From contig JBDZUZ010000035.1 in the NCBI GenBank assembly GCA_040255445.1, positions 1-25,460 of the forward strand: a stretch of 25,460 nucleotides of DNA, given 5' to 3'. The notes under the pieces are model-generated. The model did not search any database, was not told the DNA's origin, and saw only the letters and a program-made list of their open reading frames with translations. Below, one piece after another: positions 1 through 6,973 of the stretch. A program made the translations under genes and the position numbers. Positions within the stretch are counted from its first letter, which is position 1. Each line of letters opens with the position of its first letter. The DNA is from JBDZUZ01 sp040255445 (lineage in GTDB: Bacteria; Planctomycetota; Phycisphaerae; Phycisphaerales; UBA1924).

Positions 1-316
1 GCACCCGCGCCGACGGGATCGGCCGGTGCGCGGTCCGCGGCATCCGCCCATCGCGGTCCCGCTCGATCCACTGATTGATCGCGTTCGCCCCCGCCGCGGA
101 GAGCGCTGTGCCCACCATGCACGCCGCGGCCACCACGAAGAACTCAACCGCCGACCAGCTGCGCGAGACCGCGGCCATCGCGAAGCCGACCATCGAGGTG
201 ATGGTGACGAGCTTGGTGATCCCCGGCTTGGTTGTCTGGATCAGCCCGGCGAATGTGTCACGGCGCGTGGCCACCGACCGGAGCGAGTCCTGCACGGTGG
301 TTGCGGCGGTGGTCAA
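1..316 (-). CDS. ctaB: Protoheme IX farnesyltransferase (heme O synthase), N-terminal part, cut by window start
   Basis: Translating the minus strand gives a frame that stays open to the window edge. It reads ...FAGLIQTTKPGITKLVTI..., a first membrane helix, a second helix, then NAINQWIERDRDGRMPRT and AHRPIPSARV. The N-x3-E-R-D-x-D-x2-M-x-RT-x2-RP pattern is the first Asp-rich prenyl-diphosphate/Mg site of UbiA-family enzymes, in the form typical of CtaB/CyoE. The enzyme farnesylates heme B to heme O in the membrane, for heme-copper oxidases. The start is uncertain: TTG at 316 has a GGAG ten bases upstream, and GTG at 295 is the alternative. No ATG fits. About 105 residues of a usual ~300 are visible. 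The catalytic C-terminal half lies outside the window, so it cannot be checked. Confidence 0.85.
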   Translation of the reverse strand, partial: MTTAATTVQDSLRSVATRRDTFAGLIQTTKPGITKLVTITSMVGFAMAAVSRSWSAVEFFVVAAACMVGTALSAAGANAINQWIERDRDGRMPRTAHRPIPSARV

Positions 317-400
317 CGCTGGGTCGCTCCGTGCGAGGATGCGGCGGCCGCGGAGGCCAGGGAAATTGAGGCCGGGGAGATTCCGGTCACATCGCAAAGA

Positions 401-417
401 TTCGCGTCTGACGCGAA
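401..417 (-). terminator. Possible hairpin terminator after the endonuclease-family gene
   Basis: A perfect 7-bp inverted repeat (TTCGCGT, 3-base loop, ACGCGAA) lies 59 bases beyond the stop of the gene ending at 476. On the minus strand it is followed by TCTTTG. The stem is short and the T run is weak, so this is a tentative terminator or simply a hairpin in the spacer before ctaB. The rest of the 317-475 spacer shows nothing recognisable. Confidence 0.3.
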
Positions 418-475
418 CGCGGGAGTCTAGGGGGCCATGCCGGCTCCCGGTCGGTTCCCGGCTCCGCCGAGTTGC

Positions 476-1759
476 TCAGGGCGCGGCCGGCGCGGGGACC
501 TCGAGGTCCGCCCAGACCGGGTAGTGATCGCTGGGGAATCGCCGCCCCTCCCCGCCCAGGGCCGGCATTGTGCGCCACACACCCGATCCGAGGATCCGGA
601 TCGGCCGCGATGGGAGCACGTAATCGACTCGCAGCTTGAAGGCCGCGGTGTCGCTGGGGTCCAGGCCCTCGACCGGCATATCCGCCACGGGCGTCTGCGT
701 CAGGTTGATCCGTTCGGCGAAGGCGAAGAGGCGGCCCAGCGGGTCCTTGAACTGATTGCCGGAGTCGGGGTTTGGGGCTGGGTCGGCGTTGAGGTCGCCC
801 AGGATGATGTAGAGCCCGCCGCGTTCCAGTCCGCCCGGGTGGTCGTTGTCGTCAACGATGTACGAGGCGTCCTGGATGTAGTCGATCCAGAAACGGATCT
901 CGTCGTGGTTGCGTTTGCGGTTGCGCATCTCCGGTCCGTCGAAGGCGGGCGGGGTCGGGTGGCTGCAGAGGAGGCGCAGCACCGCGCCGTTGGGGAGCGG
1001 GAGCGGCGCATCCCAGTGGCTCTTGGAACTCATCCGCATGAAGCCGAGTTCTTCCTCGCTGTAGAACGGCGTCCCATCGGGGTTGGTCGGCAGGAACGCG
1101 CCGGGCATGTACGACCAGGGCAGCCGCTGGAAGGTGCGGACGGCCTTGGGTTCGAAGGCGCCCAGCCGCTCGTCGATCAGGAGCGCCATCCCGTACTGAC
1201 CCGGGAAGGTGCCAAAGCCCCAGCAGTCGTTTCCGTAGGCGCGGCCCTCGGCCGGAGCGTCGCCGGGCGAGCCATCGGGCTTTGCCGGCGCGGGCGGCGG
1301 GAAGGTGGTCACCACATTCCCGTCGTTATCAAGATCGAACCCGCTGGGCACGCCGGTGTTCACCGGCGCCATGAAGGCCCGGTACTTGATCGGCGCCAGA
1401 CCCGGCGCCTGCGGCACGGCCAGATACAGATCGGCGAAGCGCTGCGCGTTCTGCCCGGCTGGCTCGCCGGGCACGACATCGGGCCCGCCGGGCATGTCGT
1501 AGGCGATCTCATTGAGGAGCAGGATGTTGGGCCGTATCCGCTGGATGATCTCGGCGATGCGGCGAAGGCGCAGGTTGTTGGCCCCCTTCAGGTCCGCCGT
1601 CCGCACATCTTCGAGGTTCCAGGTCGCGACCCGCAGCTTGACAGGCGCTGCGGCGGTCTGGCGGGGGGCGAGGGGGGGGAGCACCGCCAGCGCGATCGCC
1701 GCCAGCAACAGAATTCCGGCGGTGGGGGGGATGGAACGGAACGGTCGCCGCGGCGTCAT
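476..1759 (-). CDS. Secreted endonuclease/exonuclease/phosphatase (DNase I-fold) family protein
   Basis: This is a 427-residue protein with an N-terminal signal peptide: RR, then a hydrophobic stretch at about residues 14-30, then an Ala-rich cleavage region near 36-39. The mature part shows the metal-dependent EEP hydrolase fold. The markers are ATWNLED near 45-51, the metal ligand Glu in LLNEIAYD (E84), GDLNADP (D322, N324), RVDYVLP and the terminal catalytic SDHYPVW (D411, H412). The family includes nucleases and phosphodiesterases, and the substrate cannot be told from sequence. Export suggests extracellular or periplasmic nucleic acid or phosphate scavenging. The ATG at 1759 was chosen because it begins the signal peptide. 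There is no Shine-Dalgarno, but an AACAAT hexamer sits 6 bases upstream. The frame is open further upstream through the tRNA, and that extension is spurious. Confidence 0.88.
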   Translation of the reverse strand: MTPRRPFRSIPPTAGILLLAAIALAVLPPLAPRQTAAAPVKLRVATWNLEDVRTADLKGANNLRLRRIAEIIQRIRPNILLLNEIAYDMPGGPDVVPGEPAGQNAQRFADLYLAVPQAPGLAPIKYRAFMAPVNTGVPSGFDLDNDGNVVTTFPPPAPAKPDGSPGDAPAEGRAYGNDCWGFGTFPGQYGMALLIDERLGAFEPKAVRTFQRLPWSYMPGAFLPTNPDGTPFYSEEELGFMRMSSKSHWDAPLPLPNGAVLRLLCSHPTPPAFDGPEMRNRKRNHDEIRFWIDYIQDASYIVDDNDHPGGLERGGLYIILGDLNADPAPNPDSGNQFKDPLGRLFAFAERINLTQTPVADMPVEGLDPSDTAAFKLRVDYVLPSRPIRILGSGVWRTMPALGGEGRRFPSDHYPVWADLEVPAPAAP

Positions 1760-1855
1760 GCCCGGATTGTTCGCCGCATCGTGACGGTCGGACACACGGC
1801 TTTCGCTGCGTGCGTGGGGGTGGATGCTGCGCGGGGGTGGAGGGGGTGCGGGGCG

Positions 1856-1861
1856 TACACT
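1856..1861 (+). promoter_or_regulatory. Candidate -10 element for tRNA-Arg
   Basis: TACACT lies 41 bases before the mature tRNA 5' end. The same hexamer precedes the aminotransferase gene at 20008. No convincing -35 is seen at 16-18 bases upstream, so this is a weak call. Confidence 0.3.
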
Positions 1862-1902
1862 TGGCCACGCCGCGCGGGAACGCCGCGGCCAACCCGCTTT
1901 GG

Positions 1903-1976
1903 GTCCCGGTAGCTCAGCTGGATAGAGCAGCGGTCTTCTAAATCGCAGGTCAGTGGTTCGAGTCCACTCCGGGACG
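1903..1976 (+). tRNA. tRNA-Arg (anticodon UCU)
   Basis: The 74-nt cloverleaf is complete. The acceptor stem is GTCCCGG/CCGGGAC (7 perfect pairs) and the D-stem is GCTC/GAGC. The anticodon stem is GCGGT/ATCGC with loop CTTCTAA and anticodon TCT. The variable loop has 5 nt, the T-stem is AGTGG/CCACT with loop TTCGAGT, and the discriminator is G. CCA is not encoded. It reads AGA (and probably AGG) codons, which are rare in this GC-rich DNA. Confidence 0.97.
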
Positions 1977-2001
1977 TTTCCCCACTCAGGGCCCCAGATC
2001 G

Positions 2002-2601
2002 TCAACGCCGCTTCGAAAGCCGCGGCGGCCGCTCGAGGTACGGGATGAGTTCCGCGGGGATCTCGCGGATGTTGCGCCGCTTCGCCTTCGCGACCGCGTA
2101 GTGCAGCGAGGCGTGCACGCGGTGGCGGACGCGGTCGGTGATCTCGATGCCCAGCGTCTCCATCTGCTGGAGCGCGAACATCCAGGCGTGGTACTCCTCG
2201 AGGCAGCGCGGCTTGTAGGTGTGGAAGCCGATTGCGTGGTGCCCGATCTCGTGCAGGAAGATCGCGGCGGACATCGGGCCCTTCGGGCGCGGCGCTTCGA
2301 TCAGCCGCGTCATGGTGCCGTCCTCGTAGTGGACCTCCCACGCAACGCCGGACATCGAAGAGCGCCACTTCCGCACCCGCACCGAGTGCGTTGCGAGCAT
2401 CGCCTTGGTCATGTCGGCGTACCGCTTGGCGGCGGGGCCCTCAGCGCGCTTCGCCGCGGTGGGGCGTCGCTTGCCCGGGGCCTTGGGCGGAGGCCGTGTG
2501 GCGCTTCGGGACCGCGGCTCGGCCGCCCGCGGCGGGGCGGGCTTTGGGCCTGCCAATCGCTGGAGGCCGCGTTCGAAGATGTCCCACAGGGTGAGGTTCA
2601 T
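2002..2601 (-). CDS. Putative small zinc metalloprotein with HExxH motif
   Basis: The protein has 199 residues. The N-terminal ~60 residues after a short helix (LWDIFERGLQRL) are Pro/Arg/Lys/Ala-rich and probably disordered. A compact domain follows, with HEIGHH at 117-122 and EEYHAWMFALQQ at 135-146. HExxH followed by an acidic motif 14 or more residues later in a helix is the layout of gluzincin-like peptidases such as ImmA/IrrE (HExGHxxxH...E...A..FA). Here C133, E135, E136 and H138 are candidate third ligands. There is no signal peptide, so it is likely cytoplasmic. It is divergent from arsR with a 116-bp spacer. I do not recognise the family, and catalytic activity is inferred from the motif only. 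Confidence 0.7.
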   Translation of the reverse strand: MNLTLWDIFERGLQRLAGPKPAPPRAAEPRSRSATRPPPKAPGKRRPTAAKRAEGPAAKRYADMTKAMLATHSVRVRKWRSSMSGVAWEVHYEDGTMTRLIEAPRPKGPMSAAIFLHEIGHHAIGFHTYKPRCLEEYHAWMFALQQMETLGIEITDRVRHRVHASLHYAVAKAKRRNIREIPAELIPYLERPPRLSKRR

Positions 2602-2683
2602 GAGAGCTCGGCGTCCGTGCCCGGGACAGCTTTGGGGTCCGGGCCGGGCATCATTCGCCCGCAGGGGGCCGCCGCGGCGGGCC

Positions 2684-2711
2684 TTGACCGGTCCGATAGG
2701 GCGAATATATT
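2684..2711 (+). promoter_or_regulatory. Promoter of the arsenic operon
   Basis: The -35 is TTGACC at 2684-2689, followed by a 16-base spacer and -10 TATATT at 2706-2711. This is the best sigma70-like promoter in the window. The -10 ends 6 bases before the arsR ATG, and no Shine-Dalgarno is visible, so transcription probably starts at or next to the ATG (leaderless mRNA). Confidence 0.65.
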
Positions 2712-2726
2712 TGCATCATGACGCAA
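2711..2726 (+). promoter_or_regulatory. Near-perfect palindrome over the arsR start codon, likely ArsR operator
   Basis: The 16 bases TTGCATCATGACGCAA equal their own reverse complement apart from one symmetric pair (TTGC-R-TCATGA-Y-GCAA). The palindrome overlaps the last base of the -10 and the ATG at 2718. ArsR/SmtB repressors usually bind an inverted repeat at or downstream of the -10, so autoregulation is the natural reading. Binding is inferred from position and symmetry. Confidence 0.55.
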
Positions 2727-3113
2727 GCGTGCAACGATTCGTCCGGGTGCTGCGGGCCCGCCGCGCCGGCAACGCCCGCCGAGGCGGCCGCGTGCTGCGG
2801 ACCGATCGACGAGTTCCTGAATGTCGAGTTCTTCCGGGTGCTGGGCGACCCGACCCGCGCGGGGCTCTTGGCGTGCCTGGCCAAGTGCCGCCGGCCGTGC
2901 AGCGTGAGCGAACTCGCGGCGTGCTGCGCGGTCGACATCTCCGTTGTTTCGCGGCACATGGCGATGCTGGCGCGGGCCGGCATGGTCGAGGCGACAAAGG
3001 AAGGGCGCACGGTGAGCTACCGGGTGTGTTACTCCGCTTGCGCGCAGGCTCTGCGGAATCTCGCGGATGCGATCGATGAGCTCGCACCCCGTGCGGCGGA
3101 GGCGCCTCGATGA
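2718..3113 (+). CDS. arsR: ArsR/SmtB-family metalloregulator, Cys-rich
   Basis: A 131-residue winged-helix repressor that opens the arsenic operon. The fold markers are FFRVLGDPTRAGLLACL (about 38-54), the recognition region SVSELAACCAVDISVVSRHM (62-81) and wing EGRTVSYRVCY (95-105). It carries 12 cysteines, including three adjacent pairs (11-12, 26-27, 69-70). The CCGP motifs in the N-terminal extension are unlike the classical ELCVCDL site of E. coli ArsR. Which cysteines bind arsenite cannot be told from sequence. The ATG overlaps a palindrome that probably serves as its operator. The TGA overlaps the arsC ATG (ATGA), so the two are translationally coupled. Confidence 0.9.
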   Translation: MTQACNDSSGCCGPAAPATPAEAAACCGPIDEFLNVEFFRVLGDPTRAGLLACLAKCRRPCSVSELAACCAVDISVVSRHMAMLARAGMVEATKEGRTVSYRVCYSACAQALRNLADAIDELAPRAAEAPR

Positions 3114-3544
3114 TCCGCGTGCTCTTCCTGTGCACGGGTAACTCCTGCCGCAGCCAGATGGCCGAGGGCTGGGCCCGCGAGCTGCTCGCCGGACGCGTCG
3201 AAGCGCACAGCGCCGGCACCAACCCGCACGGCCTCAACCCGCTCGCCGTCCGCGCGATGGCCGAACGCGGCATCGATATCTCGCGCGGCACCTCCAAGAC
3301 CCTCGACGATGTGCTCGCGCAGACGCCGCTCGATGTCGTGATCACCGTGTGTGACTCGGCGCACGAATCGTGCCCCGTGCTCCCCGGTGTCCGCACGATC
3401 CACGCGCCGTTCGAAGATCCGCCGCGGCTGGCAGCGAACGCCGGGAGCGATGAGGAGGCCATGCCGCATTACCGCCGCATCTGTGAGGAGATCCGCGCGT
3501 TCGTCGCCGATCTCGAGAGCCACATCGCCACACCCGCCCGCTGA
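3110..3544 (+). CDS. arsC: Arsenate reductase, thioredoxin-coupled low-molecular-weight phosphatase type
   Basis: This 144-residue cytoplasmic enzyme reduces arsenate to arsenite. The P-loop is LCTGNSCRSQMAEGW with nucleophile C8 (and C13). The redox relay cysteines are C81 and C88 in VCDSAHESCP, and D103 in HAPFEDPP is the probable general acid. The C8/C81/C88 trio is that of the thioredoxin-dependent Staphylococcus pI258 / Bacillus type, not the glutaredoxin-dependent E. coli type. The length is normal for the family. It starts inside the arsR stop codon (4-base overlap) and ends 29 bases before arsM. Its product, arsenite, is the substrate of the next gene and the likely ligand of ArsR. 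Confidence 0.93.
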   Translation: MIRVLFLCTGNSCRSQMAEGWARELLAGRVEAHSAGTNPHGLNPLAVRAMAERGIDISRGTSKTLDDVLAQTPLDVVITVCDSAHESCPVLPGVRTIHAPFEDPPRLAANAGSDEEAMPHYRRICEEIRAFVADLESHIATPAR

Positions 3545-3573
3545 TCAATCCGCACACCACGAAGGAGCAAACC

Positions 3574-4461
3574 ATGCCCGACACCAGCAAGCAGGACATC
3601 ATCGACCGCGTTCGCGCCGGGTACGAGCAGATCGCCCGCGGCGGGTGGTGGTCGCAGGAGCAGCCCACGGATCAGAATTCGAGCCAGAAGTCGTCCTGTT
3701 GCGGCGGCGGGGGCTGCTGCGGCACGAGCAGCGTCGATCCTGAACAGCTCGCCGCGGCGATCGGATACAGCACGCAGGACCTCGCCGCGGTTCCCGGGGG
3801 CTCCAACATGGGCCTCTCGTGCGGCAACCCGACCGCGATCGCATCGCTGAAGGCCGGCGAGACCGTGATCGATCTGGGTTCGGGCGGCGGGTTCGACTGC
3901 TTCGTTGCGGGGCCGAAGGTCGGCGCATCGGGCCGGGTGATCGGGGTCGACATGACACCGGACATGATCGGCAAGGCGCGGCGCAACACCGCGCTCTACA
4001 AGGAGCGCACCGGCCTCGACAATGTCGAGTTCCGTCTCGGCGAGATCGAGAACCTGCCGGTCGCTGACAGCTCTGTCGATGTCGTCATCTCCAACTGCGT
4101 GCTCAACCTCTCGCCTGATAAGCCCCGTTGCTGGCGGGAGATGGCCCGGGTACTGAGGCCCGGCGGGCGCATCGCGGTGTCTGATCTTGCGCTGCTCCGC
4201 GACCTCCCGGCGAGCGTCATGACCGATCTGGAGGCTCTCGTCGGCTGCATCGCAGGTGCGGTCACGATCGATGAGATCCGTCGCCTGGCGACCGACGCCG
4301 GCTTCACCGAGATCGAGCTCGTGAGCAAGCCGGCGTATGTCGAGGCGATGATCAACACCAGCGATCCGCTCTACGCCCGCATCGCGGCAGCGCTCCCATC
4401 GGGTGTGCGCATCAGCGATGTGGTCACCAGCCTCGACATCACCGCCCGCAAGCCCCGTTGA
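3574..4461 (+). CDS. arsM: Arsenite S-adenosylmethionine methyltransferase
   Basis: A 295-residue class I methyltransferase with SAM motif VIDLGSGGGFDCF (98-110) and acidic loop VIGVDMTPDMI. The three conserved arsenite-binding cysteines of ArsM are present: C83 in GLSCGNP, C175 in SNCVLNL and C225 in GCIAGA. An extra pair of CC doublets (C42-43 and C48-49, SSCCGGGGCCGTSS) lies in the N-terminal linker. The enzyme methylates As(III) to mono-, di- or trimethylated arsenic. The start ATG follows a strong GAAGGAG eight bases upstream. It is third in the operon, and the channel gene starts 25 bases after its stop. Confidence 0.94.
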   Translation: MPDTSKQDIIDRVRAGYEQIARGGWWSQEQPTDQNSSQKSSCCGGGGCCGTSSVDPEQLAAAIGYSTQDLAAVPGGSNMGLSCGNPTAIASLKAGETVIDLGSGGGFDCFVAGPKVGASGRVIGVDMTPDMIGKARRNTALYKERTGLDNVEFRLGEIENLPVADSSVDVVISNCVLNLSPDKPRCWREMARVLRPGGRIAVSDLALLRDLPASVMTDLEALVGCIAGAVTIDEIRRLATDAGFTEIELVSKPAYVEAMINTSDPLYARIAAALPSGVRISDVVTSLDITARKPR

Positions 4462-4486
4462 GGCGATCCGGCTCGCAAACGAGCAC

Positions 4487-5242
4487 ATGACACCGCAACC
4501 CATCATCCGCTGCGCGATCGCCGAGGCGATCGGCACATTCTGTCTGGTCTTCGCCGGCGCCGGCGCGGTCGCTGTCGATGCGGCGCACGGCGGCATCACG
4601 CACGCGGGCGTCGCAATCGTGTTCGGCCTGATCGTGATGGCGATGATCTACGCCTTCGGCGATACCTCGGGCGCGCACATCAACCCCGCGGTCACGGTCG
4701 CGTTCGCCGCGGCGGGGCGCTTCCCGTGGCGGCGTGTGCCGATCTACGCGGCTGCGCAGTGTCTCGGGGCCGCCGCGGCGGGGGCGGGTGTGCGGTTCCT
4801 GCTTGCGCCGGGCGAGAAGGCGGTGGTGGGCGCAACGAGCCCGGCCGGCGCCGCGACGCAATCGCTGCTCCTGGAAGCGATCCTCACATTCATCCTCATG
4901 CTGGTGATCCTGGCGGTCGCCAGCGGATCGCGTGAGAAGGGGCTGATGGCGGGGATCGCGATCGGCGGTGTTGTTGCGCTCGAGGCGATGTTCGCCGGGC
5001 CGGTGAGCGGAGCATCGATGAACCCGGCTCGCTCGCTCGGCCCGGCGCTGGTCTCGGGCGCGGAGTCGGTGGCGATGAAGAACCTCTGGATCTACTTCGT
5101 CGGCCCGGTTGTTGGAGCGGTCGCTGCCGTGCCGGTTGCCGCGGTGCTCTGGCCGCGGCCTGTTGCGGATCAGCCGCCCCTTGGCGTCGATGACTCCCCC
5201 GCGCCGCCCGTGCCCCCGGTGCCACCCACGCTCCCGGGCTGA
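4487..5242 (+). CDS. MIP-family channel (aquaporin/aquaglyceroporin), probable arsenite channel
   Basis: A 251-residue membrane protein with two NPA half-helix motifs, GAHINPAVTVAF and GASMNPARSLGPA (Arg after the second NPA), and six predicted membrane segments. It follows arsR-arsC-arsM, the position taken by AqpS in Sinorhizobium meliloti, where the channel lets arsenite made by ArsC flow out. That role is inferred from context, and water or glycerol transport is the alternative. The ATG at 4487 begins directly before the first helix; a frame extending into arsM was rejected. The last ~25 residues are Pro-rich (ADQPPLGVDDSPAPPVPPVP...) and are coded in the 73 bp shared with the 3' end of fmt on the other strand. 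Confidence 0.88.
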   Translation: MTPQPIIRCAIAEAIGTFCLVFAGAGAVAVDAAHGGITHAGVAIVFGLIVMAMIYAFGDTSGAHINPAVTVAFAAAGRFPWRRVPIYAAAQCLGAAAAGAGVRFLLAPGEKAVVGATSPAGAATQSLLLEAILTFILMLVILAVASGSREKGLMAGIAIGGVVALEAMFAGPVSGASMNPARSLGPALVSGAESVAMKNLWIYFVGPVVGAVAAVPVAAVLWPRPVADQPPLGVDDSPAPPVPPVPPTLPG

Positions 5243-6213
5243 CCGCCGACGAGCAGTTCACCGGGCATGACTCGTGCGCCGCGGGCAAAGTCCGCCCAGG
5301 GCATCGGCCGTTTTCCGGCCGCCTGCACTTCGATCAGCCGGAGCGAGGATCGGTCGCCGCAGGCGATCACGCCGCGCTCGGCATCGATGAGTGTGCCGGG
5401 TTCGCCCGCCGCGGCCGCTGACTCGGTGTCGACGCGCAGCAACTTGAGTTGCTGGCCGCGGAAACCGATGCTGACACCGGGCCAGGGCGTCAGGCCGTGC
5501 ACCCGCCGCCGCACCTCCTCGGCGCTGCGGGCGAAGTCCACCACGCCGTCCGCCTTCGAGAGCTTGGGCGCGATCGTGACCTTGGTCTCGTCCTGGGTCA
5601 TGGGCGTCAGTGCGGCCTTTGAGAAGCGGGCGAGCACATCTTCAACCAGCGGCGGGCCGTCCTGTGCGAGCAGGTCGTGCAGCTCGCCGGCGGTCTGCAT
5701 CGGGTCGATCGCCCGCGTCGACTGCCCGAGGATCAGCCCGGCATCCATGCGGTCTGCGAGCGTTATCACCGAGTTGCCGGTCTGCGTGTCGCCGCCGAGG
5801 ATTGCCGCGTTGATCGGCGCTGCGCCCCGCCACCGCGGCAGCAGCGATGCGTGCAGGTTGATCGCGAAGACATCGGCGAGCAGGCCCTTCGAGAGTTTCT
5901 GCCCGAAGGCGATCACCACCCACGCATCGGCGTTGAGCGCCCGCAGGGCTTCGACCGTATCACCCGCGTTCACTTTGTCGGGCTTGTAGAGCGTGACGCC
6001 CGGGAGGTTGCCCTCCGCCCATGCCGAGATCGGTGTCGGCGTCAGTTCGCCGCCGCGTCCCGCGCGGCGGTCGGGCTGCGACACGACACCGAGGATCTCG
6101 TGCCGCTCCGACAACGCCTGCAGCGTCGGTAGACCGAAAGCGCCCGAGCCGAGGAAGAGCAGCGTCGCCAGGTAGACGATGCGCGAGGCGGCCGCNNNNN
6201 NNNNNAGCCGCAT
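5170..6213 (-). CDS. fmt: Methionyl-tRNA formyltransferase (5' end broken by assembly gap)
   Basis: The enzyme formylates Met-tRNA(fMet) for translation initiation. The formyl-transfer core shows INLHASLLPRWRGAAPI with catalytic N119 and H121, and DRMDAGLIL with D157, at the canonical spacing. The C-terminal domain is recognisable by APKLSKADGVVDF and GLTPWPG. Residues are numbered from an ATG at 6213, five bases after the def stop, assuming the 10 Ns are 10 real bases. That start leaves an odd N-terminus (AAASRIVYLAT before LLFLGSGAFGLPTL), because family members normally begin right at the first strand. The true start may lie in the gap, or the edge may be misassembled. The Gly-rich C-terminal tail overlaps the channel gene antisense by 73 bp. 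Confidence 0.9.
   Translation of the reverse strand: MRXXXXAAASRIVYLATLLFLGSGAFGLPTLQALSERHEILGVVSQPDRRAGRGGELTPTPISAWAEGNLPGVTLYKPDKVNAGDTVEALRALNADAWVVIAFGQKLSKGLLADVFAINLHASLLPRWRGAAPINAAILGGDTQTGNSVITLADRMDAGLILGQSTRAIDPMQTAGELHDLLAQDGPPLVEDVLARFSKAALTPMTQDETKVTIAPKLSKADGVVDFARSAEEVRRRVHGLTPWPGVSIGFRGQQLKLLRVDTESAAAAGEPGTLIDAERGVIACGDRSSLRLIEVQAAGKRPMPWADFARGARVMPGELLVGGQPGSVGGTGGTGGAGESSTPRGG
6196..6205. other. Assembly gap (10 N) inside the fmt 5' region
   Basis: Ten Ns directly abut the sequence GCGGCCGC (6188-6195). Ten Ns is a common scaffold placeholder, so the true length is unknown. As written the gap keeps the fmt frame open between the ATG at 6213 and the conserved coding sequence. 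Confidence 0.98.
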
Positions 6214-6216
6214 CGA

Positions 6217-6801
6217 TCAGAACCGCCTCTTGCCATCGCGCTCGGCGCGGCGGGCGCCCTCGCGCTCGAGTTCACGCAGCGCGGACCGGTTCTTCAGCCG
6301 CGAGAGCTGGGTCATCTTGTCGATGATCAGCACGCCGTCGAGGTGGTCGTTCTCGTGCTGCCAGCAGACGCCCAGCAGTCCGGTCCCCCGCTGCGTGAAC
6401 CGCTGCCCCTCGAGGTCCGTGGCTTCGATCTCGACGATCGTCGGCCGGATCACATCGCCGTGGATGTCGGGCAGGCTCAGGCAGCCTTCTTCGCCCGCGG
6501 CGGTGGGGCCGCTCACGGTCAGTCTGGGGTTGATGTAGATGACCGGGCCGCGGGTCGCGGTGGGCGGGTCGGAATCGGGCGAACGCTTCTCGGACGGTGG
6601 CACATCCACCACGAACAGCCGCCAGGGGATCCCGACCTGCGGGGCCGCCAGGCCGATGCCGTCGGCCGACCGCATCAGTTCGACCATGGCCCGGGCGACC
6701 GCGCGGACCTCATCGGTCACAGCCGGGATCGGGTCCGCCACGCGCCGCAACACCGGGTCCGGGTGGATCCGTATCTCGAGACTGGTTGGATCGATTGCCA
6801 T
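6217..6801 (-). CDS. def: Peptide deformylase
   Basis: A 194-residue metalloenzyme that removes the formyl group from nascent proteins. All three family motifs are present: GIGLAAPQVG (48-57), EGCLSLP (105-111, metal ligand C107) and QHENDHLDG (148-156, ligands H149 and H153, catalytic E150). An insertion with SEKRSPDSDPPTATRG separates strands in the middle. It is followed at once by fmt, and def-fmt pairing is widespread in bacteria. The ATG at 6801 precedes the usual N-terminal LEIRIHPDPVLR. There is no Shine-Dalgarno, but TACGAT (6808-6813) ends 6 bases upstream of the ATG, suggesting a leaderless transcript. The frame is open 43 codons further upstream without similarity to the family. 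Confidence 0.95.
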   Translation of the reverse strand: MAIDPTSLEIRIHPDPVLRRVADPIPAVTDEVRAVARAMVELMRSADGIGLAAPQVGIPWRLFVVDVPPSEKRSPDSDPPTATRGPVIYINPRLTVSGPTAAGEEGCLSLPDIHGDVIRPTIVEIEATDLEGQRFTQRGTGLLGVCWQHENDHLDGVLIIDKMTQLSRLKNRSALRELEREGARRAERDGKRRF

Positions 6802-6807
6802 CGCCGC

Positions 6808-6813
6808 ATCGTA
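6808..6813 (-). promoter_or_regulatory. Candidate -10 for def-fmt
   Basis: On the minus strand TACGAT is followed by six bases (GCGGCG) and the def ATG. The same hexamer precedes pyrG at a similar distance. No clear -35 is visible. Confidence 0.3.
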
Positions 6814-6884
6814 TGTGGACACACGCCCGAATCCCGCGGCGATGGGGGGGAGGGCGGCGGCGGGCGAGCCGGGGGCGGTTTCCC

Positions 6885-6890
6885 TACAAT
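6885..6890 (+). promoter_or_regulatory. Candidate -10 for the TPR-kdsB unit
   Basis: TACAAT sits 84 bases before the TTG start of the TPR gene. It matches the -10-like hexamers seen before other genes here, but no -35 match is found at the expected distance. Confidence 0.3.
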
Positions 6891-6973
6891 CGCCCCGCCG
6901 CGGCGGGCCAGGCTGGCCCCCGCGCTTCAATGCTCATTTCCGGCCGCGTACGGCGGCCTGGCGAGGTGATTCC

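Noticed and set aside
1760..2368. N-terminal extension of the endonuclease-family frame by about 200 codons
   Set aside because: It runs antisense through the tRNA and through the HExxH gene in another frame. The ATG at 1759 begins a normal signal peptide.
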